Position numbers and translations under genes: made by a program. A stretch of DNA of 54,445 bases from Nocardiopsis sp. MG754419. Lineage in GTDB: Bacteria; Actinomycetota; Actinomycetes; Streptosporangiales; Streptosporangiaceae. The notes beneath the pieces are model-generated. The model was not told the DNA's origin, ran no database searches, and saw only the letters and a list, made by a program, of their open reading frames with translations. This document shows positions 33,415 to 41,980 of the stretch, piece by piece; within the stretch, counting starts at the first letter, position 1; each line of letters begins with the position of its first letter. The stretch spans positions 1-54,445 of the forward strand of contig NZ_QOCZ01000037.1 in assembly GCF_018207095.1 (NCBI RefSeq), given 5' to 3'.

Positions 33415-34806
33415 GTGGGCCACACCGACACCTCCCTGCCCGACAGCGTCAGAGAAGAGGCGCTGGTCGCCGCCGGCGAGGACGCCGTTCACCTGACCCG
33501 TGAGCTGATCCGCCGCGACTCCACCAACCACGGCGGAGGGCGGGGCGACGAGCGCGCCGCCGCCGAGTTCGTGGCCGAGGCGCTGGGGGCCGCGGGCCTG
33601 TCCCCCCTGGTGTTGGAGTCCGCCGACCGCCGCGCCAACATGGTGGTGCGGATCCCCGGTACCGACCCCGACGCCGACGCGCTGCTGGTCCACGGCCACC
33701 TCGACGTGGTTCCCGCCGACCCGAGCGACTGGACGGTGCCGCCCTTCTCGGGGGAGATCGCCGACTGTCCGGACACCGGGGTGCCCGCTCTGTGGGGGCG
33801 CGGCGCCGTGGACATGAAGAACACCATCGGCATGGTCACCGCGGTGGTGCGGTACTGGGCGCGGCTGGGGCTGCGACCGCGGCGCGACATCGTGCTGGCG
33901 TTCGTCGCCGACGAGGAGGACAGCGCCGCCTACGGCGCCGACTACCTGGTGCGCGGACACGCCGACCTGTTCGAGGGCTGCACCGTCGCGATCGGTGAGG
34001 GCGGCGGCCACACCGTCCACGCCCGCGGCACCGGCGGAGCGCCGGTGCGGTTGTACCCGATCGGTTCGGCCGAGCGTGGGAGCGCCTGGTTGACCCTGCG
34101 CGCGCACGGGACCGCCGGGCACGGTTCCCGACCGCCGAAGGACGGCGCGGTGGGGGCGCTCGCCGCCGCCGTGGCCAGGATCGACGCTCACGAGTGGCCC
34201 CTGCACCCCACCCCGGTGGTCCGTTCGGCGATCGACGCCATCGCGGACGCGCTGGGGGTGGAACGCGCTCCGGGCGACACCGACTCCAACGAGGCGATGG
34301 ACGCGTTGGTGGCCCGTTTCGGCACCGCGGCGCCGCTCGTGGCGCCCACGGTCCGCAACAGCGCCACCCCGACGATGCTCTCGGCCGGCTACAAGGTGAA
34401 CGTGGTGCCGGGAGAGGCGAGCGCGGGGATCGACGGCCGGGTCCTGCCCGGCGGAGAGGACGCGTTCACCGCCACCATGAACGCGCTGACCGGCGACCGC
34501 GTCACGTGGGAGTACGCGCACGGGTCGGATCCGGTGGCCGCCCCGGTGGACTCACCGGCCTTCGACGCGCTCCGGAGCGCGGTGCTGGCGCACGACCCCG
34601 AGGCGCGGGTCGTGCCGGTGTGCCTGGCCGGGGGCACCGACGCGAAGGTGTTCGCACGGCTGGGGATCGACTGTTACGGCTTCTCGCCCATGCGTCTGCC
34701 CGAGGGGTTGGACTACCCCGGGTTGTTGCACGCGGTGGACGAGCGGGTGCCGCTGGAGGGACTGCGGTTCGGGGTACGGGTGCTGGACGGTTTCCTGCGC
34801 TCCTGA
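33415..34806 (+). CDS. M20-family metallopeptidase (dipeptidase/acylase type)
   Basis: A 463-residue di-zinc amidohydrolase. Metal ligands: HGHLDVVPAD, GRGAVDMKN (bridging Asp), DEEDSAAYGA (general base and ligand Glu), and the C-terminal His in LLHAVDERVP. The dimerisation domain lies about 215-340, with HGTAGHGSRPPKDGAVGALA (in part) carrying the conserved His. The fold matches cytosolic dipeptidase/ArgE/DapE-like enzymes; substrate is not decided. The start is GTG 33415 with AAAGG 8 nt upstream. Between the DppA-like and LD-carboxypeptidase genes, it may cleave dipeptides released by them (inference). Confidence 0.93.
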   Translation: MGHTDTSLPDSVREEALVAAGEDAVHLTRELIRRDSTNHGGGRGDERAAAEFVAEALGAAGLSPLVLESADRRANMVVRIPGTDPDADALLVHGHLDVVPADPSDWTVPPFSGEIADCPDTGVPALWGRGAVDMKNTIGMVTAVVRYWARLGLRPRRDIVLAFVADEEDSAAYGADYLVRGHADLFEGCTVAIGEGGGHTVHARGTGGAPVRLYPIGSAERGSAWLTLRAHGTAGHGSRPPKDGAVGALAAAVARIDAHEWPLHPTPVVRSAIDAIADALGVERAPGDTDSNEAMDALVARFGTAAPLVAPTVRNSATPTMLSAGYKVNVVPGEASAGIDGRVLPGGEDAFTATMNALTGDRVTWEYAHGSDPVAAPVDSPAFDALRSAVLAHDPEARVVPVCLAGGTDAKVFARLGIDCYGFSPMRLPEGLDYPGLLHAVDERVPLEGLRFGVRVLDGFLRS

Positions 34807-34816
34807 GGGACCGCGT

Positions 34817-34843
34817 GGGCACCGGTCGGGACGGCCGGTGCCC
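34817..34843 (+). terminator. hairpin after the M20 peptidase gene
   Basis: GGGCACCGG, 9-nt loop, CCGGTGCCC: a perfect 9-bp stem. Confidence 0.7.
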
Positions 34844-34890
34844 GGGTGCCGCCCGTGCGCGGGCGCACCGAGGAGGGGACGACGAAAAGG

Positions 34891-35895
34891 ATGAGGGACG
34901 ACGTGGGCGAGTCGGTGGTCGAGGTGCGTGAGGGGTTCACGGGCGGTCGGGTGGCGAAGGCCCGTCCGTCGACACTGCGTCGACCGCCGAGACTGCGCCG
35001 AGGTGACCGGGTACGGCTGGTGGCCCCGTGCAGCCCGGTGCCGGACGCCCAGTTGGACGCGGCCGTGGAGATCCTCACCGGTTGGGGACTGGAGGTCGAA
35101 CTCGCCCCGCACGTGCGCGACCGGCACCCCCTGCTGCCCTACCTGGCCGGGCTCGATCGGGATCGGGCACGCGACCTCCAGGACGCCTGGTGCGACCCGG
35201 ACGTGCGCGCGGTCTTCTGCGCCCGGGGCGGTGACGGGGCGCACCGGATGCTGGACCTGCTGGACTTCGCGCGGATGCGCCGGGCGGAGCCCAAGGCACT
35301 GATCGGGTTCAGCGACATCACCGCGCTGCACGAGGCGTTCGCCGTCGAGTTGGGGGTGGCGACGGTGCACGGCCCCGTGGTGGGCACCCGGTACTTCGTG
35401 GGCGACGAGGTGGCCCAGCGGGAACTGCACACCACCCTGTTCACCCCCGAACGGCGGATGCTGCTCACCTCACCGGGCGCCCACGCCCTGGTGCCGGGGC
35501 GGGCCGAGGGCGTGCTGTTCGGCGGGAACCTCAGCCTGCTCAACGACGGGTTGGCCACGCCGCACAGTCGCCTGGCGACGGACGGCGGCGTTCTGGTCCT
35601 GGAGGACGTCAACGAGGACGCCGCGCGGGTGGACCGGATGCTCACCCACCTGTTGCGCACCGGCTGGTTGGACGGGGTGAGGGGGGTGGCGATCGGGACG
35701 TGGACGGACTGCCCGCCGGACCCGGGTGCGATCGCCGACCTCATGCGGGATCGCCTGTCCTCACTGGGGGTGCCGGTGCTGTGGGGGTTGGAGTTCGGCC
35801 ACTGCGCCGCCCAGCTCACGCTGCCGCTGGGGGTCCTGGCGACCCTGGACACCGAACGGGCGAGCCTGGAACTCGCGGTCCCCGGACTGGAGTGA
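34891..35895 (+). CDS. S66-family LD-carboxypeptidase (LdcA/MccF-like)
   Basis: A 334-residue serine peptidase family that removes D-Ala from muropeptide tetrapeptides (L,D bond) during cell-wall recycling, or detoxifies peptide nucleotides (MccF). DRVRLVAPCSPVP starts the fold; the nucleophile Ser is in ALIGFSDITALHEA, after VFCARGGDGAHRMLDLLD (in part). Glu is in LVLEDVNEDAARVDRM and His in EFGHCAAQLTLPLG, completing the Ser-Glu-His triad. No signal peptide. ATG 34891 is close to AAAAGG and 11 nt after GAGGAGGGG; an in-frame GTG at 34903 is the alternative. Confidence 0.93.
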   Translation: MRDDVGESVVEVREGFTGGRVAKARPSTLRRPPRLRRGDRVRLVAPCSPVPDAQLDAAVEILTGWGLEVELAPHVRDRHPLLPYLAGLDRDRARDLQDAWCDPDVRAVFCARGGDGAHRMLDLLDFARMRRAEPKALIGFSDITALHEAFAVELGVATVHGPVVGTRYFVGDEVAQRELHTTLFTPERRMLLTSPGAHALVPGRAEGVLFGGNLSLLNDGLATPHSRLATDGGVLVLEDVNEDAARVDRMLTHLLRTGWLDGVRGVAIGTWTDCPPDPGAIADLMRDRLSSLGVPVLWGLEFGHCAAQLTLPLGVLATLDTERASLELAVPGLE

Positions 35896-36025
35896 CGTGT
35901 CGGCCCGATGGCGATCGGGTTCCCGGAGCAGGGGTCGGCACCGCCCGGTCGGGGCAGACCACGGGGGGCGGGCCCCGTCCCCCTGATGCACACGAGCCTC
36001 TTCCCCTCCGACTCCGGGAGCTTCC

Positions 36026-37684
36026 ATGACCGAGCGTCTCCTCCACCGCGACGACCCCCTGTGGTGGCGCACCGCCTCCATCTACCAGGTCTACGTGCGC
36101 AGCTTCGCCGACGGTGACGGTGACGGTGTGGGCGACGTCGCCGGCCTGCGCGCCCGTCTCCCCTACCTGCGCGACCTGGGTGTGGACGCGGTGTGGCTCA
36201 ACCCCTGGTACGTCTCGCCGATGGCGGACGGCGGCTACGACGTGGCCGACTTCCGGGACATCGACCCGGTCCTGGGCACCCTGGAGGAGGGCCGGGCCTT
36301 CATCGAGGAGGCCCACGGGCACGGGATCCGCGTCATCCTCGACATCGTGCCCAACCACGTCTCCGACCGGCACGCGTGGTTCCGGCAGGCGCTGGCCGCC
36401 GGGCCGGGCGCACCCGAGCGCGAACTGTTCCTGTTCCGGGACGGTCGGGGTCCTGACGGGGACGAGCCGCCCAACAACTGGCGCGCCAACTTCGGCGGCC
36501 CCGCCTGGACCAGGACGACGAACCCGGACGGCACACCCGGTCAGTGGTACCTGCACCTGTTCGCCCCCGAGCAGCCCGACCTGAACTGGGAGCACCCCGA
36601 CGTCCACGAGGAGTTCCGGTCGATCCTGCGTTTCTGGTTCGACCTCGGCGTCGACGGTTTCCGCATCGACGTCGCGCACGGGCTGGTGAAGGACCCCCTG
36701 CTGCCCGACTTCCAGCAGCACCCGAGAGAGCAGCACCTGCCCGCCCCCGGACACGTGCACCCCTACGCCGACCTCGACGGGGTCCACGAGATCTACCGGG
36801 ACTGGCGTCGGGTGGCTGACTCCTACGATCCGCCGCGGATCTTCGTGGCCGAGGCCTGGGTGCCCACACCGGAGAGGCTCTCGCGCTACCTGCGCGCCGA
36901 CGAACTGCACACCGCGTTCAACTTCCACTACCTCCAGGCTCCATGGACCGCCGAGGGCATGCGCGCGTCGATCGACGCCTCCTTCGCCGCGCTGGGGTCG
37001 GTGGGGGCTCCCGTGACCTGGGTGCTGTCCAACCACGACGTGGTGCGCCATGTGTCGCGGTTCGGTCGTCCCGACCACGCCCAGCACAAGGCGCTCTCGG
37101 CCCTGCGCGACGCGCCGCTCGACCTGGAGCTGGGGACGCGACGCGCCCGCGCGGCCGCGCTGTTGTCACTGGCCCTGCCCGGCAACGTCTACCTCTACCA
37201 GGGCGAGGAACTGGGCCTGTGGGAGGTGGAGGACCTTCCCCCGGAGGTGTTGCAGGACCCCACCTGGGAGCGGTCGGAGCGTACCGACCCGGGACGGGAC
37301 GGTTGTCGGGTCCCCCTGCCGTGGTCCGGCCAGGCCCCGCCCTTCGGGTTCGGTGACGGTGCCGAGCCGTGGCTGCCGCAACCCGCGGGGTGGGCCGAGC
37401 TCACCGCCGAGCGGGCCGCCGCGGACCCGGACTCGATGCTCTCGCTCTACCGGAACGCGCTGCGGCTGCGCTCGGAGGTCCCCGGACTGGCCGGGGAGGC
37501 CATGACGTGGGTGGACGCGGGTGAGCAGGTGCTGGCCTTCGACCGCGAGGGGGTGCGGTGCGTGGTGAACCTCGGAACGGAACCGGTGGACCTGCCCGAG
37601 GGCGCGGAGGTCCTGTTGGCCAGCGACGTGGTGGTCGGGGGACGACTGCCGCGCGACACCGCGGCGTGGGTGCGGCTGCGCTGA
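36026..37684 (+). CDS. intracellular GH13 alpha-glucosidase
   Basis: A 552-residue exo-acting alpha-1,4/1,6-glucosidase of the oligosaccharide GH13 group. WWRTASIYQVYVRSFADGDGDGVGD (in part) is the typical N-terminus with a Ca-binding-like Asp loop. Catalytic motifs: DIVPNH (I), GFRIDVAH (II, nucleophile Asp), VAEAWV (III, acid Glu), LSNHDVVRH (IV). RDGCRVPLPW after YLYQGEELGL marks the alpha-glucosidase rather than amylase class. No signal peptide, so it works on imported maltodextrins, probably those released by the amylase at 5460. GGGAG lies 5-6 nt before the ATG. No sugar ABC transporter is in the window. Confidence 0.95.
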   Translation: MTERLLHRDDPLWWRTASIYQVYVRSFADGDGDGVGDVAGLRARLPYLRDLGVDAVWLNPWYVSPMADGGYDVADFRDIDPVLGTLEEGRAFIEEAHGHGIRVILDIVPNHVSDRHAWFRQALAAGPGAPERELFLFRDGRGPDGDEPPNNWRANFGGPAWTRTTNPDGTPGQWYLHLFAPEQPDLNWEHPDVHEEFRSILRFWFDLGVDGFRIDVAHGLVKDPLLPDFQQHPREQHLPAPGHVHPYADLDGVHEIYRDWRRVADSYDPPRIFVAEAWVPTPERLSRYLRADELHTAFNFHYLQAPWTAEGMRASIDASFAALGSVGAPVTWVLSNHDVVRHVSRFGRPDHAQHKALSALRDAPLDLELGTRRARAAALLSLALPGNVYLYQGEELGLWEVEDLPPEVLQDPTWERSERTDPGRDGCRVPLPWSGQAPPFGFGDGAEPWLPQPAGWAELTAERAAADPDSMLSLYRNALRLRSEVPGLAGEAMTWVDAGEQVLAFDREGVRCVVNLGTEPVDLPEGAEVLLASDVVVGGRLPRDTAAWVRLR

Positions 37685-37864
37685 GCCGTGCTTCCACGGC
37701 CCGCGCCGCGCTTCGGCCCGCGTTCGGGTGCCTCACGGCGAGGTGGGAACCCCGCGCCGCGCCGCGGCCGTCGGCCGGTCGGTGCCGGATCGTCCACGGT
37801 GGCGGCCCGGCACCGATCGACCGGCCGGCACGTGTTCGGCCACCGACGGGACCGGGACGCGGGG

Positions 37865-37880
37865 CTCCGGCGCGCCGGAG
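37865..37880. promoter_or_regulatory. 16-bp palindrome at the -35 of the XRE gene
   Basis: CTCCGGCGCGCCGGAG is a perfect palindrome 10 bp upstream of the -10 TAGACT. A likely autoregulatory operator. Confidence 0.5.
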
Positions 37881-37889
37881 AACCCCGGT

Positions 37890-37895
37890 TAGACT
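37890..37895 (+). promoter_or_regulatory. -10 TAGACT of the XRE gene, leaderless
   Basis: TAGACT-N6-ATG. Confidence 0.6.
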
Positions 37896-37901
37896 CGACG
37901 C

Positions 37902-38177
37902 ATGGTTCGTGAACCGCTGACCGAAGAGCAGATCGAGCGAGGCCGTGTCCTGGGCGCCCTGCTGCGTCGAGCCCGTGCGGGGCGCACCATGGTCGACGTC
38001 GCCCGCCACTCGGGGATCTCCGTGGAGACCCTGCGCAAGATCGAGGGCGGCCGCATCCCCACCCCGGCCTTCTTCACCGTCGCGGCGGTGGCCGCCACCC
38101 TGGGCCTGTCCCTGGACGACCTCCTCACCCGGACCGACGCCACCGTCGCCCCCGCCCCTCACGACATCGCCGTGTGA
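37902..38177 (+). CDS. XRE-family helix-turn-helix regulator, small
   Basis: A 91-residue Cro/C1-type protein. RGRVLGALLRRARAGRTMVD, VARHSGISVETLRKIEGGRI and PAFFTVAAVAATLGLSLDDLL form the five-helix XRE domain, with a short acidic/neutral tail. No ligand domain, so it probably acts as a small constitutive or dosage-controlled regulator. ATG follows TAGACT by 6 nt, leaderless. It precedes the acyl-CoA oxidase-like gene by 166 bp, which has its own promoter. Confidence 0.9.
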   Translation: MVREPLTEEQIERGRVLGALLRRARAGRTMVDVARHSGISVETLRKIEGGRIPTPAFFTVAAVAATLGLSLDDLLTRTDATVAPAPHDIAV

Positions 38178-38231
38178 CCATCGGCGGTCTCCTCCGCCTC
38201 CCCTCGTGCCCGGCCCCGTCCGGCGACCACC

Positions 38232-38274
38232 TAGTTTGGATCGACACACCCGTGTCCGGGCGTGTTCGGGACAC
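38232..38274 (+). promoter_or_regulatory. promoter and repeats before the acyl-CoA oxidase gene
   Basis: TAGTTT (38232-38237) is a plausible -10. Just downstream are the tandem direct repeats CGTGTCCGGG/CGTGTTCGGG (38251-38270) and the inverted pair GTGTCC (38252-38257)/GGACAC (38269-38274), a possible operator. Confidence 0.4.
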
Positions 38275-38343
38275 CCGCGGGTGCGCCGGTGGTAGTCACG
38301 TGAGGGCACGGGTGCGCGTCGACGACGACCATAGGGGGAGCAG

Positions 38344-40311
38344 ATGAGCGAGCAGGCACCGCTGACACTGAACGAGGCCGAACTGCGCGGTCTTCTGGAC
38401 GGGTGCTGGGCGCACGTGCGCGAGAAGGCCCGGGACGTCGTCCAGGGCGAGGAGTACGCTCCGGTGCACGGCCTGTCGATGGAGGAGCACCGCGCCCGCA
38501 CCTCCAAACAGCTCCTGGGGCTGGCCGAGACCGGTATGCCCGCCTACGGTTTCCCGGAGTCGGTCGGGGGGACCGACGACATCGGCGCCTCCGTCGTGGC
38601 CTTCGAGATGCTCGTCGCCGACATGTCCCTCATGGTGAAGATGGGGGTGCAGTTCGGGCTGTTCGGCGGCGCGATCAAGGCCCTCGGCACCGACCGGCAC
38701 CACCGGCGGTACCTGCCCGACGTCATGAGCGTGGCGCTCCCCGGCTGTTTCGCGATGACCGAGACCGGACACGGCTCGGACGTACAGCGTCTGCGCACCA
38801 CCGCCACCTACGACGCGGCCACCGAGGAGTTCGTGGTCCACACGCCCGACGAGTCGGCGCGCAAGGACTACATCGGCAACGCGGCCCGGGACGGACGCAT
38901 GGCGGTGGTCTTCGCCCAGCTGCGCACGCCCGGCCAGGACGGTCCCCTCGACCACGGCGTGCACGCGCTCATGGTGCCGATCCGCGACGAGGCCGGTCGA
39001 CCGTTGCCCGGTGTCGGCATCGAGGACTGCGGGCCCAAGGCCGGGCTCAACGGGGTCGACAACGGTCGGCTCTGGTTCGACGGGGTGCGGGTGCCGCGCA
39101 CCGACCTGCTCGACCGGTACGGCCAGGTCGCCGCGGACGGCACCTACTCCAGCCCGATCGAGAACCCCAACCGCCGGTTCTTCACCATGCTGGGGACCCT
39201 CATCCGGGGACGGATCAGTGTGGCCGGGGGCGCCGGCACCGCCACCAAGGCGGCCCTGGGCATCGCGATCCGGTACGCCGACACGCGCCGCCAGTTCACC
39301 CGACCCGCCGGTGAGGACCGCCCCGAACAGGAGGTGCGGATCCTCGACTACCTGGCCCACCAGCGCAAGCTCCTGCCGGCGCTGGCCCGCACCTACGGGC
39401 TGCACTTCGCCCAGGAGGAGCTGGTCACCCGACTGCACGAGCTGTCTCGCGTTGAGGAGCGCGACGAGCACGCCCAACGGGAGCTGGAGTCGCGCGCGGC
39501 CGGGTTGAAAGCGATCGCGACCTGGCACGCCACCGAGACCATCCAGACCTGCCGCGAGGCGTGCGGCGGCTCGGGGTACCTGGCGGAGAACCGGATCCCG
39601 CAGCTCAAGGCGGACTCCGACATCTTCACCACGTTCGAGGGCGACAACACGGTCCTGCTGCAGCAGCTCACCAAGGCGCTGCTCACCAACTTCCAGGACT
39701 CCTTCGGCGACCTCGACCAGCTGGGCCTGGCCCGGTTCATGGCGGGCAAGGCGTTCGAGACGGTCATCGAGCGCACCGCGGCCCTTCCGCTGATCGAACG
39801 GCTCATCGCCGCGGCCCCGGGCCGGGGCGACGAGGCGGGCCTGTACAACCGCGGCTGGCACCTGGAACTGTTCGAGGACCGGGAGAAGCACGTGCTCGAA
39901 GGACTGGCGGGCCGCCTGCGCCGGGCCAGGAAGGACGGCGGCGACGCCTTCGAGGTGTTCAACGTGGCCCAAGACCACGTGCTGGAGGCGGGCCGCGCGC
40001 ACATGGACCGCGTCGTTTTGGAGGCGTTCGTGGCGGGGATCGACCGCTGCGGTGACAAGTCCACCGCCAAGCTGCTCAACCGCCTGTGCGACCTGTACGT
40101 GTTGTCGGTGATCGAGGAGAACCGCGGCTGGTTCCTGGAGCACGAACGGCTCTCCACCTCCCGCTCCAAGGCGGTCACGGCGGCCGTGAACGACCTGTGC
40201 CGGGGATTGCGGCCGTACGCGGTGCGCCTGGTCGACGCCTTCGGGCTGCGCGACGAGTGGCTGGGCGCGCCGATCGCCCTGGGTGCCGAACACCGTCGTC
40301 AGGGCGAGTGA
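38344..40311 (+). CDS. acyl-CoA oxidase/dehydrogenase family protein
   Basis: A 655-residue FAD enzyme of the acyl-CoA oxidase type, oxidising acyl-CoA at C2-C3. MTETGHGSDVQRLRTTATYD (in part) binds FAD/substrate, and PKAGLNGVDNGRLWFDGVRVP (in part) follows. The catalytic Glu is in FTTFEGDNTVLLQQ, after the CREACGGSGYL motif. The extra C-terminal helical domain of about 200 residues distinguishes oxidases from the 390-residue dehydrogenases, as at 49195. Start ATG 38344 with AGGGGGAG 3-6 nt upstream. The PadR gene 57 bp downstream on the same strand may regulate it. Confidence 0.93.
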   Translation: MSEQAPLTLNEAELRGLLDGCWAHVREKARDVVQGEEYAPVHGLSMEEHRARTSKQLLGLAETGMPAYGFPESVGGTDDIGASVVAFEMLVADMSLMVKMGVQFGLFGGAIKALGTDRHHRRYLPDVMSVALPGCFAMTETGHGSDVQRLRTTATYDAATEEFVVHTPDESARKDYIGNAARDGRMAVVFAQLRTPGQDGPLDHGVHALMVPIRDEAGRPLPGVGIEDCGPKAGLNGVDNGRLWFDGVRVPRTDLLDRYGQVAADGTYSSPIENPNRRFFTMLGTLIRGRISVAGGAGTATKAALGIAIRYADTRRQFTRPAGEDRPEQEVRILDYLAHQRKLLPALARTYGLHFAQEELVTRLHELSRVEERDEHAQRELESRAAGLKAIATWHATETIQTCREACGGSGYLAENRIPQLKADSDIFTTFEGDNTVLLQQLTKALLTNFQDSFGDLDQLGLARFMAGKAFETVIERTAALPLIERLIAAAPGRGDEAGLYNRGWHLELFEDREKHVLEGLAGRLRRARKDGGDAFEVFNVAQDHVLEAGRAHMDRVVLEAFVAGIDRCGDKSTAKLLNRLCDLYVLSVIEENRGWFLEHERLSTSRSKAVTAAVNDLCRGLRPYAVRLVDAFGLRDEWLGAPIALGAEHRRQGE

Positions 40312-40332
40312 CACCACCGGTCCCGGCTCCCC

Positions 40333-40338
40333 TATGCT
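40333..40338 (+). promoter_or_regulatory. -10 TATGCT of the PadR gene
   Basis: A good -10 match 29 bp before the PadR ATG; the mRNA would keep the GAGGTGGGGG ribosome-binding site (leadered). Confidence 0.45.
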
Positions 40339-40367
40339 CATGCCGTTCGACCATGTGAGGTGGGGGA

Positions 40368-40985
40368 ATGTCGGCGATCCGGTTGTTGGTGCTCGGTTCG
40401 GTCCGGGCGCACGAGCGCGCCCACGGCTACCAGGTCCGGAGCGACCTGGAGTCGTGGGGCGCGCACGAGTGGTCCACCGCCAAGCCCGGATCGGTGTACC
40501 ACGCGCTGAAGCAGATGGCCCGCCAGGGACTGCTGGCCGCCGACGAGGTGGCGCCCTCCGACGCCGGTGGCCCGCCCCGCACCGCCTACGCGCTGACCGA
40601 GCGGGGCGAGGCGGAGTACACCGACCTGTTGCGGGCGGCGCTCGCGGCCGACCACGACGCCCGGGTGGACGTGGTCTCGGCCGGGCTGGGGTTGATGACG
40701 GACCTGCCTCGCGCCGAGGTCCTGGAGCTGTTGCGTCGACGAGCGGGGCATCTGGAGGGGTGGCGGGCGAGCGTGGTGGTCCACCACGACCCGCACGCCC
40801 CCGACCATGAGGAGGCCGGTGCCGTGGGCGAGGTGCTGGGGTTCTGGGTGCACTCGGCCGAGTCCATGACGGCGTGGACACGGGCGCTCATCGCACGGAT
40901 CGAGGGCGGCGCCCACGTCTTCGCCGGAGAGGGCTCCTGGCGCCCGGCGGGTCTGCCCGACGGCGAGGAGGCCGCGGCGACCTAG
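40368..40985 (+). CDS. PadR-family transcriptional regulator
   Basis: A 205-residue regulator. The N-terminal PadR winged helix is clear: RLLVLGSVRAHERAHGYQV, STAKPGSVYHALKQMARQG and PRTAYALTERGEAEYTDLL. The C-terminal Vir_C-like part (about 90-180) has the helical dimer arm. GAGGTGGGGG lies just before ATG 40368. Directly downstream of the acyl-CoA oxidase gene and convergent with the VOC gene. The signal is unknown. Confidence 0.92.
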   Translation: MSAIRLLVLGSVRAHERAHGYQVRSDLESWGAHEWSTAKPGSVYHALKQMARQGLLAADEVAPSDAGGPPRTAYALTERGEAEYTDLLRAALAADHDARVDVVSAGLGLMTDLPRAEVLELLRRRAGHLEGWRASVVVHHDPHAPDHEEAGAVGEVLGFWVHSAESMTAWTRALIARIEGGAHVFAGEGSWRPAGLPDGEEAAAT

Positions 40986-41083
40986 GTGGTGGCGGTGCTC
41001 TTCCGGGCCTCCGCCGCGCTTCCGGCCCTGTGCGGGAGCCCCATGGCAGGACCGGCGACCCTCGGAGCCGGCCCGGGGACGGC

Positions 41084-41854
41084 TCAGGTGCGCTCGCCCC
41101 CGCCGTCGTCCGGGCCGTCACCGCGCCACTCGCGCAGTTCCTCGGCGTGGTCCAGTTCCCGCTCCACCTCCTGCCGCTCCTCCTCGGTCAGTTCGTCGTC
41201 CATGATGCTTTGGAGATCGTCCCGCCGGCGGGCGGCCTCCTCCGGGCGGTCGAGCGCGGTGGCCAGCTCCACCAACACGGCGTGCGCGGTGGCGCGCTCC
41301 ACCGCCGGCGCGTCCGGGTGACGCTTCAGCCCGGACTTGGCGTACCGGTAGGCCGCGTGGTCGTCGTTCTTGAACTCCCGGTAGATCCGCACCTGGTCCA
41401 ACACCTTGGCCAGGCCCGCCAGCTCCGCGGAACCGCCGTACTCCAGCTCCTCGGGTTCGTCCCGTTGGATGAAGATGAGGTGGTTGCCGGTCGGATCCAG
41501 GAGGGAGAAGCGCGTGGCACCGGGGCGCAGCCGGGTGATCCGGGGCAGCCCGCGGGACAGGACCTTGCCGTGCGCGGCGCGCATCGCGGCGGTGAAGGTG
41601 GCGTGGTACGGGGCGACGTGGTCGACCATGATCAGCGCGCCGCCGCCGTTCTCCTCGGTGGGGTCCAGACCCTTGGGCGCCCGGCTGTAGTGCAGTTCGA
41701 TGGCGCTCCAGAGGAACGCGAGGTAGACGTAGGGCTTGAGCTGTTTCCAGGTCGTCTCGAAGCCGAGCATCGTGTAGAAGGCGAGCGTGGCCTCGGCGTC
41801 GTGGGTGTGCAGGGTCACGATGGGCGTCTCGTTGGCGCGGACCGTCTCCGCCAT
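41084..41854 (-). CDS. VOC-family (glyoxalase/bleomycin-resistance fold) protein
   Basis: A 256-residue protein. The N-terminal VOC module (about 1-125) is evident: TPIVTLHTHDAEATLAFYTMLGF, YLAFLWSAIELHYSR, and SLLDPTGNHLIFIQ with the usual PxGN turn. The C-terminal 130 residues are helical and charged, with RIYREFKNDDHAAYRYAKSG and a final EELTEEERQEVERELDHAEEL-like coiled coil (part only). This unusual extension is not part of a plain glyoxalase. The start at 41854 has GGAGGA 4 nt upstream; the longer frame to 41899 would run through the operator. Probably a resistance or detoxification protein (inference). Confidence 0.85.
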   Translation of the reverse strand: MAETVRANETPIVTLHTHDAEATLAFYTMLGFETTWKQLKPYVYLAFLWSAIELHYSRAPKGLDPTEENGGGALIMVDHVAPYHATFTAAMRAAHGKVLSRGLPRITRLRPGATRFSLLDPTGNHLIFIQRDEPEELEYGGSAELAGLAKVLDQVRIYREFKNDDHAAYRYAKSGLKRHPDAPAVERATAHAVLVELATALDRPEEAARRRDDLQSIMDDELTEEERQEVERELDHAEELREWRGDGPDDGGGERT

Positions 41855-41891
41855 GGTCTCCTCCGGTGGTCGTCGCGATCGCCTCACCTTA

Positions 41892-41909
41892 CTAGTCAAG
41901 TTTGACTAG
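41892..41909. promoter_or_regulatory. MarR-like palindrome upstream of the VOC gene
   Basis: CTAGTCAA-GT-TTGACTAG: perfect 8-bp arms. TAGTCAA/TTGACTA is a common MarR-family operator shape. On the minus strand it abuts a -10-like TAAGGT 38 bp before the VOC start. No MarR gene is in the window. Confidence 0.65.
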
Positions 41910-41943
41910 ATGCACATGCCCTTCCTTCGGACCACCCGGCGGT

Positions 41944-41968
41944 CTAACCTGAAGCATCTTCATGTTAG
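41944..41968. promoter_or_regulatory. 25-bp inverted repeat upstream of the MFS gene
   Basis: CTAACCTGAA, 5 nt, TTCATGTTAG (9 of 10 pairs). A second, different operator candidate in the 126-bp divergent spacer, 13 bp before the MFS start. Confidence 0.55.
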
Positions 41969-41980
41969 GCAGGTCACACC

